A stretch of DNA of 15,695 bases from Gammaproteobacteria bacterium (GTDB lineage: Bacteria; Pseudomonadota; Gammaproteobacteria; SZUA-229). Positions within the stretch are counted from its first letter, which is position 1, and each line of letters starts with the position of its first letter. Positions 1 through 6,847 of this stretch are shown here, piece by piece. The translations under genes were made by a program, and so were the position numbers. Location: contig JAOUQA010000010.1 of assembly GCA_029879605.1 (NCBI GenBank), positions 1 to 15,695 of the forward strand. Direction: 5' to 3'. The notes beneath the pieces were generated by a model. It did no database searches and was not told the origin of the DNA. It worked only from the letters and a program-made list of their open reading frames with translations.

Positions 1-1
1 T

Positions 2-604
2 TTTGGCTTTAATGTCCACATACCAGGTAATCAGCACTGCTGTGGAGGCCTGCACCAGCATAGTGGACACATCAATACTGCCCAGGAACTGGCAGAAAAA
101 AATATGTCGCTATTTCAGTCCTGTGATGCAGAAACTCTAATCTATATTGATAGTGGTTGCGGCTCCCAACTTCAGCAGCCTCCTGTTCATCCATCCATTT
201 CTCATATTGGCCAGTTTCTACTAAAACTGATCCCACCAGCTTCTGATTACTTTGCTCCATCCCAACAAACTGTCTGGTTACATGAAAGTTGCAGTTTAAA
301 AAACACCCTGCAGCTCGGTGGCCTGAATCAGCGATTGCTCAACCTGATCCCTGACCTGTCCACTCAAAATTTACCTGACCACAACAGTTGCTGTGGCGCT
401 GGGGGCAGTCATTTTATCCAGTACCCAGAGCAGGCTGATCGTTTGCTGGATAAAAAATTAACCGGGTTAGAATCTTCAACGCCACAGTTCATCGTTAGTG
501 ATAATATTGGTTGCAGTCTTCACTTCAAGACAGGACTGAGCAGGAGAAAAATACCTGTTGAGGTTATTCACCCCCTGACAATGCTGGCTCGACATTTAAA
601 ATGA
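2..604 (+). CDS. glcF: Glycolate oxidase iron-sulfur subunit-like protein, C-terminal half (5' end outside window)
   Basis: The frame is already open at base 2 and ends at TGA 602-604, so about 200 residues of a protein of usually about 400 are visible. They hold two cysteine-rich CCG domains of the GlcF/LldE/heterodisulfide-reductase type. The first shows HCCGGLHQHSGH, a run ending AEKN, then DSGCGSQL. The second shows HESCSLKNT, NSCCGAGGSHF and SDNIGCSLHF. In this family such cysteines bind an Fe-S centre that passes electrons from a flavin oxidase subunit to the respiratory chain. The pattern LLDKKLTGLES then NIGC and a terminal HPLTMLARHL is closest to GlcF as I remember it. The N-terminal ferredoxin-like domain and the flavin partners would lie left of the window and cannot be checked. 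coq7 follows on the same strand after 34 nt. A generic (Fe-S)-binding protein of the same fold is the alternative. Confidence 0.8.
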   Translation, partial: FGFNVHIPGNQHCCGGLHQHSGHINTAQELAEKNMSLFQSCDAETLIYIDSGCGSQLQQPPVHPSISHIGQFLLKLIPPASDYFAPSQQTVWLHESCSLKNTLQLGGLNQRLLNLIPDLSTQNLPDHNSCCGAGGSHFIQYPEQADRLLDKKLTGLESSTPQFIVSDNIGCSLHFKTGLSRRKIPVEVIHPLTMLARHLK

Positions 605-638
605 TATACTTCATTTTCAATTAACAGGACACAGACTC

Positions 639-1277
639 ATGCGACACTACTCCGCCTTTGATCACTGGATTTCACAGGCTGATCATGCCCTGAGAACCGT
701 GCTGGGCAAACCTGTGATAACTGAACGACCCGACCCTTCTGAAGGCATGACTGAATCGACCCTGAATGACATTGAGCGTAGCCATTCAGCCGGGCTTATG
801 CGCGTTAATCACTCAGGAGAAGTATCCGCCCAGGCCCTGTACCAGGGTCAGGCGTTAACCGCTCGCCTTGACGAGGTTCGTGCCAGCATGGAGCGAGCCG
901 CTCTTGAAGAAAATGATCACTTGGCATGGACTGAAAAGCGCCTGCACGACCTGGGAAGTCATAAAAGTGTGCTTAACCCGATCTGGTATGCTGGTTCTTT
1001 TGCCATAGGCGCTTTTGCCGGTGCCATAGGTGACAAATGGAGCCTGGGCTTCGTGGCCGAAACTGAACACCAGGTAATTAAACACCTGGATCAGCACCTG
1101 GAACAATTACCTGTAAATGATGCCCGTAGTCGAGTTATTTTAAAACAGATGAAAGATGATGAAGCTCACCATGCTACTGTTGCCCTTGAGGGTGGCGGAG
1201 CAGAACTACCATGGCCAGTGAAAAAGATTATGCAGGCCATGTCCAGAGTCATGACATCAACAGCTTATTACCTGTAA
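639..1277 (+). CDS. coq7: Coq7-type demethoxyubiquinone hydroxylase
   Basis: A complete 212-residue protein. Coq7 is a di-iron monooxygenase that hydroxylates 2-polyprenyl-3-methyl-6-methoxy-1,4-benzoquinone, the next-to-last step of aerobic ubiquinone synthesis, at the inner membrane. The carboxylate-bridged di-iron ligands are all visible: E61 in RVNHSGEVSAQ, E91 and H94 in EENDH, E143 in AETEHQ, and E175 and H178 in DDEAHH. The short hydrophobic stretch around residues 116-130 fits the membrane-associating part. It replaces the flavin enzyme UbiF in many gammaproteobacteria. ATG 639 is preceded by AGGA in aacaggacacagactc. The gene is convergent with the response-regulator gene, 61 nt away, and may be cotranscribed with the Fe-S protein upstream. 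The sequence just after its stop weakly echoes its own tail (see findings). Confidence 0.95.
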   Translation: MRHYSAFDHWISQADHALRTVLGKPVITERPDPSEGMTESTLNDIERSHSAGLMRVNHSGEVSAQALYQGQALTARLDEVRASMERAALEENDHLAWTEKRLHDLGSHKSVLNPIWYAGSFAIGAFAGAIGDKWSLGFVAETEHQVIKHLDQHLEQLPVNDARSRVILKQMKDDEAHHATVALEGGGAELPWPVKKIMQAMSRVMTSTAYYL

Positions 1278-1338
1278 ATAACTAGCTGCTGATTACTTTT
1301 GAAAAAAATATATCCGGCAAGTACTACTGATAACCGAA

Positions 1339-1845
1339 TTAAATCGCCTGAACTGTGTTCAGCATATTCATATTATTGTTATTGCTACCCTTGGCAGCTG
1401 CAACAGAATCGCTGTTAAGCCATAAATAAACCTTGGCTATTAATTCAGTCTTATTGACTGGCTTGGCGATATAATCCCTGGCGCCAAGTTTAAGCCCCCA
1501 GGCCTTATCAGACTCCTGGTTTGAGCCACTAACAATAATGATCGGTATATGACTAGTGTCTGGCTGACGAGTCAGATGACGAGTTGCCTGAAAACCATTT
1601 AGTTCAGGCATAACAATATCCATTAAAATCAGATCTGGTTTTATATGCCTGGCCATCAATATTCCCTGCTTACCATTTTCAGCCGTGTGAGTAGTAATGC
1701 CGACACTCTTAAGCATTTTAGCCATAGCAAACAACTGCGTTCTGGAATCATCCACAATCAGTACACTGCAGGAATGTAATCGTTCATCTACTTCAGCAGT
1801 ACGTTCTTTATTTGCTTTTTTTGAGGTAAACCAATGTTTTATCAT
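1339..1845 (-). CDS. PilH-like single-domain response regulator with N- and C-terminal extensions
   Basis: 168 residues, with one CheY-like receiver domain at about residues 27-145. The phosphorylation machinery is complete: acidic pair D32/D33 (LIVDDSRT), phosphoacceptor D76 (ILMDIVMPELNGF), switch Ser S106 (IIIVSGS) and K128 (GARDYIAKPV). The stretches NGFQATRHLTR and ESDKAWGLKLGARDY are typical of PilH, the twitching-motility regulator of the Pil-Chp system. There is no output domain. It differs from ordinary PilH (about 120 residues) by a basic 26-residue N-terminal leader and a tail with an SNNNNMNM tract. ATG 1845 has a good purine-rich site (GAGAAGAGG) just upstream. Two small paralogous genes lie upstream on the same strand, 85 nt away, so cotranscription is possible. 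No histidine kinase or pil gene lies in the window, so the pathway is inferred from similarity alone. Confidence 0.85.
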   Translation of the reverse strand: MIKHWFTSKKANKERTAEVDERLHSCSVLIVDDSRTQLFAMAKMLKSVGITTHTAENGKQGILMARHIKPDLILMDIVMPELNGFQATRHLTRQPDTSHIPIIIVSGSNQESDKAWGLKLGARDYIAKPVNKTELIAKVYLWLNSDSVAAAKGSNNNNMNMLNTVQAI

Positions 1846-1930
1846 AGCCTCTTCTCTCGAAAACCACAGTTATCCACATGCCGTTTTCACGACCCTGATA
1901 CAAATGCTACTACTCCATCAGTTTTAACAA

Positions 1931-2338
1931 TTATTCAGCGGGAAACTGTATAGTAATTACAGGCCTGTTAAATTCATCTTTATGAGCAACCAGAAGTAAA
2001 TCTACAGGCTCGGGCCGACGTGATTCCATGGGTTTATTTGGCACGCGGTATATACGGAAGTTATATTGCAGGTCTTCAACTCGTCCGCGTAAGACACTGG
2101 CTGCCATGAATAAAATATGACGTAAGCGCTGTAATACCGCCAGTTCATCATAAGATTCATTATCTACAGCTCGCAGATCTACACAGTCACTCCATACATC
2201 ATCTGACATGTACACTGGACGTTTGAAATTAAACAATCTGGCAGTACTGGTCACATCCCTGAGATCAGGTCTGTAATTTGCTTCTAGTTGATAATGATCT
2301 TCTGGAAACATATCGCCATTTACCGTTAGATTATTCAT
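1931..2338 (-). CDS. DUF6573-like small protein, copy B of a tandem pair
   Basis: Function unknown. 135 residues from ATG 2338. An in-frame TTG sits one codon earlier, but the ATG is preferred because it forms an ATGAATAA overlap with the stop of the preceding gene, which suggests translational coupling. No clear Shine-Dalgarno is present. The body DLRDVTSTARLF, RPVYMSDDVW-DCVDL, LQRLRHILFMA, YRVPNKP, LVAHKDEF and PVITI matches what I recall of the DUF6573 family (DVS-TAR-x-F-x-PV, VW-DCV, RL-x-VL-x-MA, PVITI), often met on plasmids and integrative elements. It lacks the tyrosine-rich N-terminus I associate with those. It is soluble, with no signal peptide. It is well over half identical to copy A by eye, with a longer, different N-terminus (1-25). 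The family assignment is from memory. Confidence 0.75.
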   Translation of the reverse strand: MNNLTVNGDMFPEDHYQLEANYRPDLRDVTSTARLFNFKRPVYMSDDVWSDCVDLRAVDNESYDELAVLQRLRHILFMAASVLRGRVEDLQYNFRIYRVPNKPMESRRPEPVDLLLVAHKDEFNRPVITIQFPAE

Positions 2339-2711
2339 CAAATTGCTTAATTGTTATTACAGGCTGATTAAACTGATCTTGATGCGCTACCAGTTTCAGA
2401 TGTGTAACTTCTGGATGCCGAGCACGCCCATCATTAGGCACTCGATGAATGGTAAATTTACATTCCAGATTATTAATCCTGCCGTGTAACGCACTCGACG
2501 CCATAAATAGTACATGCCTGAGTCTCTGCAAGACGGCCAGTTCATCAATGGTTTTGCCATTATGATCCATTAACTCAACACAATCATGCCATACTGAACT
2601 GGTCATATAGACTGGACGGTTAAAACGAAACAGCCGAGCAGTGCTAGACACATCACGTAAATCATGTTGTTCCAGATGTTTCTGCTGAGTATTGTTTTGC
2701 ATAACCGACAT
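2331..2711 (-). CDS. DUF6573-like small protein, copy A of a tandem pair
   Basis: 126 residues, function unknown. The conserved core runs from residue 17 to 121: DLRDVSSTARLFRFNRPVYM, SVWHDCVEL, DELAVLQRLRHVLFMASSAL, FTIHRVPNDGR, LKLVAHQDQFNQPVITI. These blocks follow the order of the DUF6573 family as I remember it. The N-terminus is a polar Gln-rich stretch (MQNNTQQKHLEQ) unlike that of copy B, so the two differ mainly at their ends. ATG 2711 has CGGAG about 12 nt upstream; a second ATG at 2702 is possible. It is the first gene of the - strand block copy A, copy B, PilH-like regulator, and sits behind the 2712-3009 spacer, which probably carries the promoter. Nothing shows catalytic residues; a small binding or regulatory protein is a guess. 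Confidence 0.75.
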   Translation of the reverse strand: MSVMQNNTQQKHLEQHDLRDVSSTARLFRFNRPVYMTSSVWHDCVELMDHNGKTIDELAVLQRLRHVLFMASSALHGRINNLECKFTIHRVPNDGRARHPEVTHLKLVAHQDQFNQPVITIKQFDE

Positions 2712-3009
2712 AGACTTTTAACTCCGACATTTAGATTCTATTTATCATTTACATACTTCACTGTTATTCATGTCACAAAAACAACAGCTTATTAGTGAGT
2801 AGTTATTTAGATAAATAACCATTGCTCTATGTAAAACGGTATTAGCCCAAAAACCGAAGTCCGCCCTGAACAATGGATATTTTTACCCTACTCTACACGA
2901 TATATATAGCAAGAAATTACAATAGTAGGCAAGCTTTTAGATTAATTTGCTGGTATTTTTCATAATTTATTAGATAAAAGGCTAGTATTTTCGTTAAAAT
3001 TCAAACAAT
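2712..3009. other. AT-rich intergenic spacer with possible promoter and structured leader
   Basis: 298 nt with no convincing gene; the longest ATG-initiated frame I found is 10 codons. It separates the 3' end of the ATPase gene from copy A, both on the - strand. It contains an 18-bp near-palindrome (2802-2819). It also has a GC-richer island at about 2845-2870 inside very AT-rich DNA, bracketed by the inverted repeat CCATTG (2819-2824) / CAATGG (2871-2876). A weak - strand promoter candidate is TTGCCT (2932-2927) and TATATA (2908-2903), spaced 18 nt, which would give a leader of about 185 nt for the copy A/copy B/PilH-like block. Confidence 0.4.
2802..2819. promoter_or_regulatory. 18-bp palindrome GTTATTTA-GA-TAAATAAC
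   Basis: Two perfect 8-nt arms separated by 2 nt, about 90 nt upstream of copy A. This is the right size for a dimeric repressor operator, but the AT-richness makes chance occurrence quite possible. Confidence 0.3.
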
Positions 3010-3870
3010 TTAACTGGAATCATTCGAACTTAACTCAATCTCTTCCTGGATACCCATGCCTGATTCAATGGCCACCATCAGCCTGTCAATATACGGTTGA
3101 ATAGATCGGCTGTACAAACGGGCACGATCAACATTCTCCAGCCAGCCAAAAATAGAGACTTTTAACTGTTCCTCAGTACGAATATGAGCTTCAATATCAT
3201 AAGCCAGCTTTCTATATTCTGAAACTGAAGGAGATAATCCTAATTCAATCAATAACTTATTCAAGGACTCCAACCATTCTCGACTAGATTCATCCAGACC
3301 CAGATCCTGTGGCTGTAAAGCTACTGCTTCAGAGCCCTCGGCACTAATCCAGACACGAAAACTATTTTGCTGCAACGAATGATACAAAACCTCATTAGAA
3401 ACAAGGAATAACATCAGATTGTTGTTATTTGCATGGAATTTTATATCTGAATAGGCCCATATTTTATTTCTGGTGAACTCATACAACCTGATATGCTGCT
3501 GAAATTCAGCCTTATGCAACTGATCAAGAATAACAATGGTTTTTTCAGCTTCACTAAGAGCACAGGCCTCAGTCATTATTCGATCAAAAGGCTGTGTTGG
3601 AGGCTCATCAGGTAATTCTTCACCTTCATTAAGACGAATAACCTGCGGCACAGGCTTTTCTACTCCGAACTCAAAATATAAAACCTGTTCGTAACCAAGC
3701 GCCTGGGCCAGGGCATGGGCAAAAGCTGTTTTCCGCCGCCCGGGATCTCCATCAACATTAAGACAACGAATTGTTTCAACCGGATTTTCCAGTAGACAAT
3801 GAACCGCGTAATCGTAGGATTCCCTGGATTCGAAACCATATTCAGCAAGTTTTTGTTTTAGGGAAATCAT
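3010..3870 (-). CDS. AAA-like ATPase of unknown function downstream of mreBCD
   Basis: 286 residues, no confident family name. The first third looks like a P-loop NTPase. The Walker A-like sequence is GDPGRRKT (41-48), which keeps the first two glycines, K47 and T48 but has Arg in place of the glycine before Lys. A Walker B-like strand TIVILDQ (111-117, D116) and a sensor-1-like FLVSNE (155-160) follow, with FRVW at 171-174 offering a possible arginine finger. The remainder is acidic and probably helical. There is no signal peptide or membrane segment. ATG 3870 follows an AGGTGG motif 13 nt upstream, a rather long spacing. It lies only 21 nt after mreD on the same strand, so it is probably the last gene of the mreBCD transcript, where other gammaproteobacteria usually have maf or rng. 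A link with cell shape is inferred from position only. Confidence 0.75.
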   Translation of the reverse strand: MISLKQKLAEYGFESRESYDYAVHCLLENPVETIRCLNVDGDPGRRKTAFAHALAQALGYEQVLYFEFGVEKPVPQVIRLNEGEELPDEPPTQPFDRIMTEACALSEAEKTIVILDQLHKAEFQQHIRLYEFTRNKIWAYSDIKFHANNNNLMLFLVSNEVLYHSLQQNSFRVWISAEGSEAVALQPQDLGLDESSREWLESLNKLLIELGLSPSVSEYRKLAYDIEAHIRTEEQLKVSIFGWLENVDRARLYSRSIQPYIDRLMVAIESGMGIQEEIELSSNDSS

Positions 3871-3891
3871 TCTGCTTGAAATACCACCTGT

Positions 3892-4362
3892 TCACATATT
3901 CTGCCGACGAATATTTCTCAATAATGTAAACACCCATGGCCACACCATCGCCCCAATAATACTCGGTAGAAAATATGACCAGCTTTCATTCGCCAGCCCG
4001 ACAATACCATCCACCCAGAGAACTATTATTTGCTTAAATATAAGCAGTATAGAAACAACTATAGACTGTTGAAACAAGGAAAATACCCGTACTCTCTGAT
4101 ATTGCAATGACACCAGGTATGCAACCAGTACCATACCGAGCGCATGCTGGCCGAGTATACTACCCAGGCTAACATCCAGTAATAAACCAGAAACCCATGC
4201 AACAGTAACTCCGACCTGTTGTGGCAAAGCCATTACCCAGTAAATAATCACCATGGTAACCCAGTCAGGCCTTAATGATTGTGCCCAGCCTGGTAAGGGC
4301 ATCATAGCCAGCATCAGGGCGACAATGACGCATAAAAAAATAATCCGATAACAATTATTCAT
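3892..4362 (-). CDS. mreD: Rod shape-determining protein MreD
   Basis: 156 residues, mostly hydrophobic, with about five or six predicted membrane segments (roughly 5-22, 33-50, 52-66, 73-88, 97-118, 131-148). MreD is an inner-membrane partner of MreC in the elongasome that directs lateral peptidoglycan synthesis. The RPDWVTMVIIYWVMALPQ block and the SGLLLDVSLGSILGQHALG block are the family hallmark. Its ATG overlaps the mreC stop by 8 nt (ATGAATAA), indicating translational coupling. Length is normal for the family (about 160). The ATPase gene follows 21 nt downstream. Confidence 0.93.
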   Translation of the reverse strand: MNNCYRIIFLCVIVALMLAMMPLPGWAQSLRPDWVTMVIIYWVMALPQQVGVTVAWVSGLLLDVSLGSILGQHALGMVLVAYLVSLQYQRVRVFSLFQQSIVVSILLIFKQIIVLWVDGIVGLANESWSYFLPSIIGAMVWPWVFTLLRNIRRQNM

Positions 4363-5227
4363 TGATTACCGCCTCTAGATCACCCGGTGCTTCTTCAATC
4401 TCAGGTGCATTATGCCAAACCAGTAAAATTTCTCGGCTACGGTCAATATGCGCAATAGGCTGAGCAATGACATTGGCAAAAGTCTCTCCCGCTGGACGTT
4501 CAATTGAAATTATTCTTCCCACAGGGTAATTAGGTGGAAAACGACCGCCTAGACCGGATGTTATTATCAAATCACCGATTTCAATATCTGCATTATGAGG
4601 TATATATTTCAACTCAAGATTGTCTGTCTGCCCATTGCCAAACACCGTACTTCTTAAACCATTGCGATTGACCTGGACTGGAATGGCATGACTGGGGTCT
4701 GTAATTAACATTGCTGTTGAGGAATACTCACCAATATGCACCACCTGACCCATCACTCCCCAGGCATCAATAACGGGTTGACCATGATAGACAGAATGAT
4801 GTTGACCTTTATTCAGAACCACCTGCTGCCTGTATGGATCCATATCAATTGATAGCAATTCAGCAATTAATACCTTTTCACCCACCTTTGGCTGGGCGCT
4901 CAGCATTTTCCTTAATCGCTCATTTTCCTTTTCCAGTATGCTGAGTTTTTGCAAACTTACCTGGGCTTTTAGCTGCTGATCTTTAAGCCGCCGATTTTCG
5001 TCAACCAGCTCTTTTTGAGACGATATTGATTCACTGGTCCACTGAATCAAATCAGCAGGAACATTAATAATGTAACGTAATGGATGAATAACCAGAGACT
5101 CAACTGCCGTCCGCATGGCTTCAACATGCTGCCAGCGGTGATCTGCAATCATTAAAATAATAGATAATCCAACAAATATAATTGTTCGTAGAGTAACTGA
5201 TGGACCGCGTACGAATAATGACTGCAT
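4355..5227 (-). CDS. mreC: Rod shape-determining protein MreC
   Basis: 290 residues. MreC is a bitopic inner-membrane protein whose periplasmic part forms a scaffold between MreB/MreD/RodZ and the penicillin-binding elongation enzymes. The sequence shows a short cytoplasmic N-terminus, one membrane segment at about 12-28 (LRTIIFVGLSIILMIAD), a coiled coil at about 68-110 (KELVDENRRLKDQQ, LEKENERLRKML) and the beta-rich MreC domain from about 118 to 272. That domain includes DPYRQQVVLNKG, GVMGQVV, STAMLITDPSHAIPVQ and DLIITSGLGGRFPPNYPVG. The acidic tail (EIEEAPGDLEAVINE) is not part of the fold. A CAGGGCAG-type site precedes ATG 5227. It is 71 nt downstream of mreB and overlaps mreD by 8 nt. 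Confidence 0.95.
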   Translation of the reverse strand: MQSLFVRGPSVTLRTIIFVGLSIILMIADHRWQHVEAMRTAVESLVIHPLRYIINVPADLIQWTSESISSQKELVDENRRLKDQQLKAQVSLQKLSILEKENERLRKMLSAQPKVGEKVLIAELLSIDMDPYRQQVVLNKGQHHSVYHGQPVIDAWGVMGQVVHIGEYSSTAMLITDPSHAIPVQVNRNGLRSTVFGNGQTDNLELKYIPHNADIEIGDLIITSGLGGRFPPNYPVGRIISIERPAGETFANVIAQPIAHIDRSREILLVWHNAPEIEEAPGDLEAVINE

Positions 5228-5298
5228 TAATATCTGCCCTGTAACAACCTATCTACAGATTAAAATTCAGCCGCCCGGAAGATGCTGCTAAACAGAAT

Positions 5299-6345
5299 CT
5301 ATTCAACAGCCAGGAAATCCCCACCATGTTCATCAATCAGCTCCAGAACTCGACCGCCACCACGAGCAACACAGGTTAGCGGCTCTTCAGCCATGATGAC
5401 AGGCAGACCCGTTTCTTCCATCAACAGACGATCAAGATCCCTTAAAAGTGCCCCACCTCCGGTCAGAACGATACCACGCTCTGCTACGTCAGCGCCTAAT
5501 TCAGGAGGTGTCTGTTCCAGGGCTGTTTTAACGGCACTCACGATTCCCTGCAAGGGTTCCTGCAGGGCTTCAAGAATTTCATTGCTATTCAGCGTAAAAC
5601 TACGGGGTATACCTTCTGATAAATTACGGCCTTTAACTTCTATTTCCAGCAATTCCTTGCCTGGATAAGCGGAGCCTATCTGATGCTTGATTCTTTCAGC
5701 CGTTGCTTCACCAATCAAAATACCGTAATTACGTCGAATATAACTGAAAATCCCTTCATCAAACTTGTCACCACCAATACGAACAGATGCGGAATATACA
5801 ATACCATTCAGGGAAATAACGGCCACCTCAGAGGTGCCACCGCCTATATCCAGCACCATGGAGCCACGGGGCTCATCCACTGGCATACCAGCACCAATTG
5901 CTGCAGCCATAGGTTCTTCAATCAAATAAACCTTACGAGCACCTGCACCAGCTGCTGATTCTCTAATAGCACGACGCTCAACCTGGGTTGCACCACAGGG
6001 CACACAGATCAATACTCTTGGACTGGGACGAAACATAGCCTTGTCATGAACACGCTTGATAAAATGCTGCAACATTTTCTCAGTGACATGGAAATCAGCA
6101 ATAACACCATCACGCATTGGACGAATTGCTGTAATATTCTGTGGTGTACGACCCAGCATCCCTTTGGCATCTGCACCATAGGCTTCTATGGTTTTAGGGC
6201 CGCCGGGACCCCGATCCTGGCGAATGGCCACAACAGATGGCTCATTAAGGACAATTCCTTTGCCACGTGCATAAATTAAAGTATTAGCAGTACCGAGATC
6301 AATCGATAAATCATTTGAGAACATGCCCATTAAGCGTTTTAACAT
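5299..6345 (-). CDS. mreB: Rod shape-determining actin homologue MreB
   Basis: 348 residues, full length. MreB is a bacterial actin that forms membrane-bound ATP-dependent filaments orienting peptidoglycan synthesis. The N-terminus MLKRLMGMFSNDLSIDLGTA carries the basic/hydrophobic membrane-anchoring helix and runs into phosphate loop 1 (D16-T19). Other signatures are NEPSVVAI, the catalytic Glu region IEEPMAAAIGAG (E143), phosphate loop 2 LDIGGGTSEVAV (D166-T171) and the adenine loop LTGGGALL (296-298). It is the first gene of the mreB-mreC-mreD operon and is divergent from gatC, an arrangement I also recall from Pseudomonas. The start at 6345 is fixed by the conserved N-terminus; the ribosome binding site is weak. 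A short in-frame echo of its C-terminal codons lies after the TAG stop (see findings). Confidence 0.97.
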   Translation of the reverse strand: MLKRLMGMFSNDLSIDLGTANTLIYARGKGIVLNEPSVVAIRQDRGPGGPKTIEAYGADAKGMLGRTPQNITAIRPMRDGVIADFHVTEKMLQHFIKRVHDKAMFRPSPRVLICVPCGATQVERRAIRESAAGAGARKVYLIEEPMAAAIGAGMPVDEPRGSMVLDIGGGTSEVAVISLNGIVYSASVRIGGDKFDEGIFSYIRRNYGILIGEATAERIKHQIGSAYPGKELLEIEVKGRNLSEGIPRSFTLNSNEILEALQEPLQGIVSAVKTALEQTPPELGADVAERGIVLTGGGALLRDLDRLLMEETGLPVIMAEEPLTCVARGGGRVLELIDEHGGDFLAVE

Positions 6346-6559
6346 GGTTATTGGCCGACCCGTTTTATAGTTTTAATAATTTTATATATTAATAGTACAC
6401 AGAGACATATTGTACAGTACGCTCTGCAAATCAGCGCTACTCTAACAATGAGTTACAAACAGAGCAAGCTCAGTAGTAGTTTAACAGTGAAGAATGTGCT
6501 AATTTTGCGCGGTTTTAAACAAAATTCTCATTATTTAACTAACTCAACCGGAGATATTC
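6346..6559. promoter_or_regulatory. Divergent mreB / gatC promoter region
   Basis: 214 nt between two divergent housekeeping operons, so it must hold at least one promoter for each. The mreB-proximal part (about 6365-6415) is strongly AT-rich, with several TATAAT-like strings on the - strand (for example TACAAT and TATAAAAT), but no unambiguous -35/-10 pair can be chosen. gatC has a clear GGAG six to seven nt before its ATG. Confidence 0.5.
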
Positions 6560-6847
6560 ATGTCACTTAAAGCTGATGATGTAAAAAAAATCGCACATCT
6601 GGCGCGATTAAACATTAACGAATCAGATATTGATGACTATGCAACTAATCTTTCCAGTATTCTGGATCTTGTTGAGCAAATGAATTCCATAGATACCAGT
6701 AATGTGACCCCAATGGCGCATCCTCAGGATCTTGCCCAACGACTAAGACCTGACGAAGTTCTGGAAGAAAACCAACGCGAACGTTTCCAGAAAATCGCAC
6801 CCGCTACAGAAAATGGCCTGTACCTGGTACCCAAAGTAATAGAATAA
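6560..6847 (+). CDS. gatC: Glutamyl/aspartyl-tRNA amidotransferase subunit C
   Basis: 95 residues, the usual GatC size. GatC is the small belt-like subunit that wraps around and stabilises GatA and GatB in the GatCAB complex. That complex converts mischarged Glu-tRNA(Gln) and Asp-tRNA(Asn) to Gln-tRNA and Asn-tRNA. Family blocks seen are VKKIAHLARLNI near the start, the central helix ILDLVEQMNSIDTSNV, PMAHP, LRPDEV, and the terminal APATENGLYLVPKVIE. ATG 6560 has a strong site (CCGGAG). It is first in the gatC-gatA-gatB-hslO run. The last 12 codons and the DNA after the stop are tandemly copied just downstream (6862-6909), filling nearly the whole gap to gatA. Confidence 0.96.
   Translation: MSLKADDVKKIAHLARLNINESDIDDYATNLSSILDLVEQMNSIDTSNVTPMAHPQDLAQRLRPDEVLEENQRERFQKIAPATENGLYLVPKVIE

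Noticed and set aside
593..625. Echo of the GlcF-like tail before coq7
   Set aside because: The similarity is a short AT-rich string with no coding pattern.
2339..2341. TTG start for DUF6573-like copy B
   Set aside because: The next codon is ATG and forms the ATGAATAA overlap with the upstream stop; a TTG one codon before is unlikely.
2770..2802. Small gene in the 2712-3009 spacer
   Set aside because: The ATG frame is only 10 codons with no ribosome binding site.
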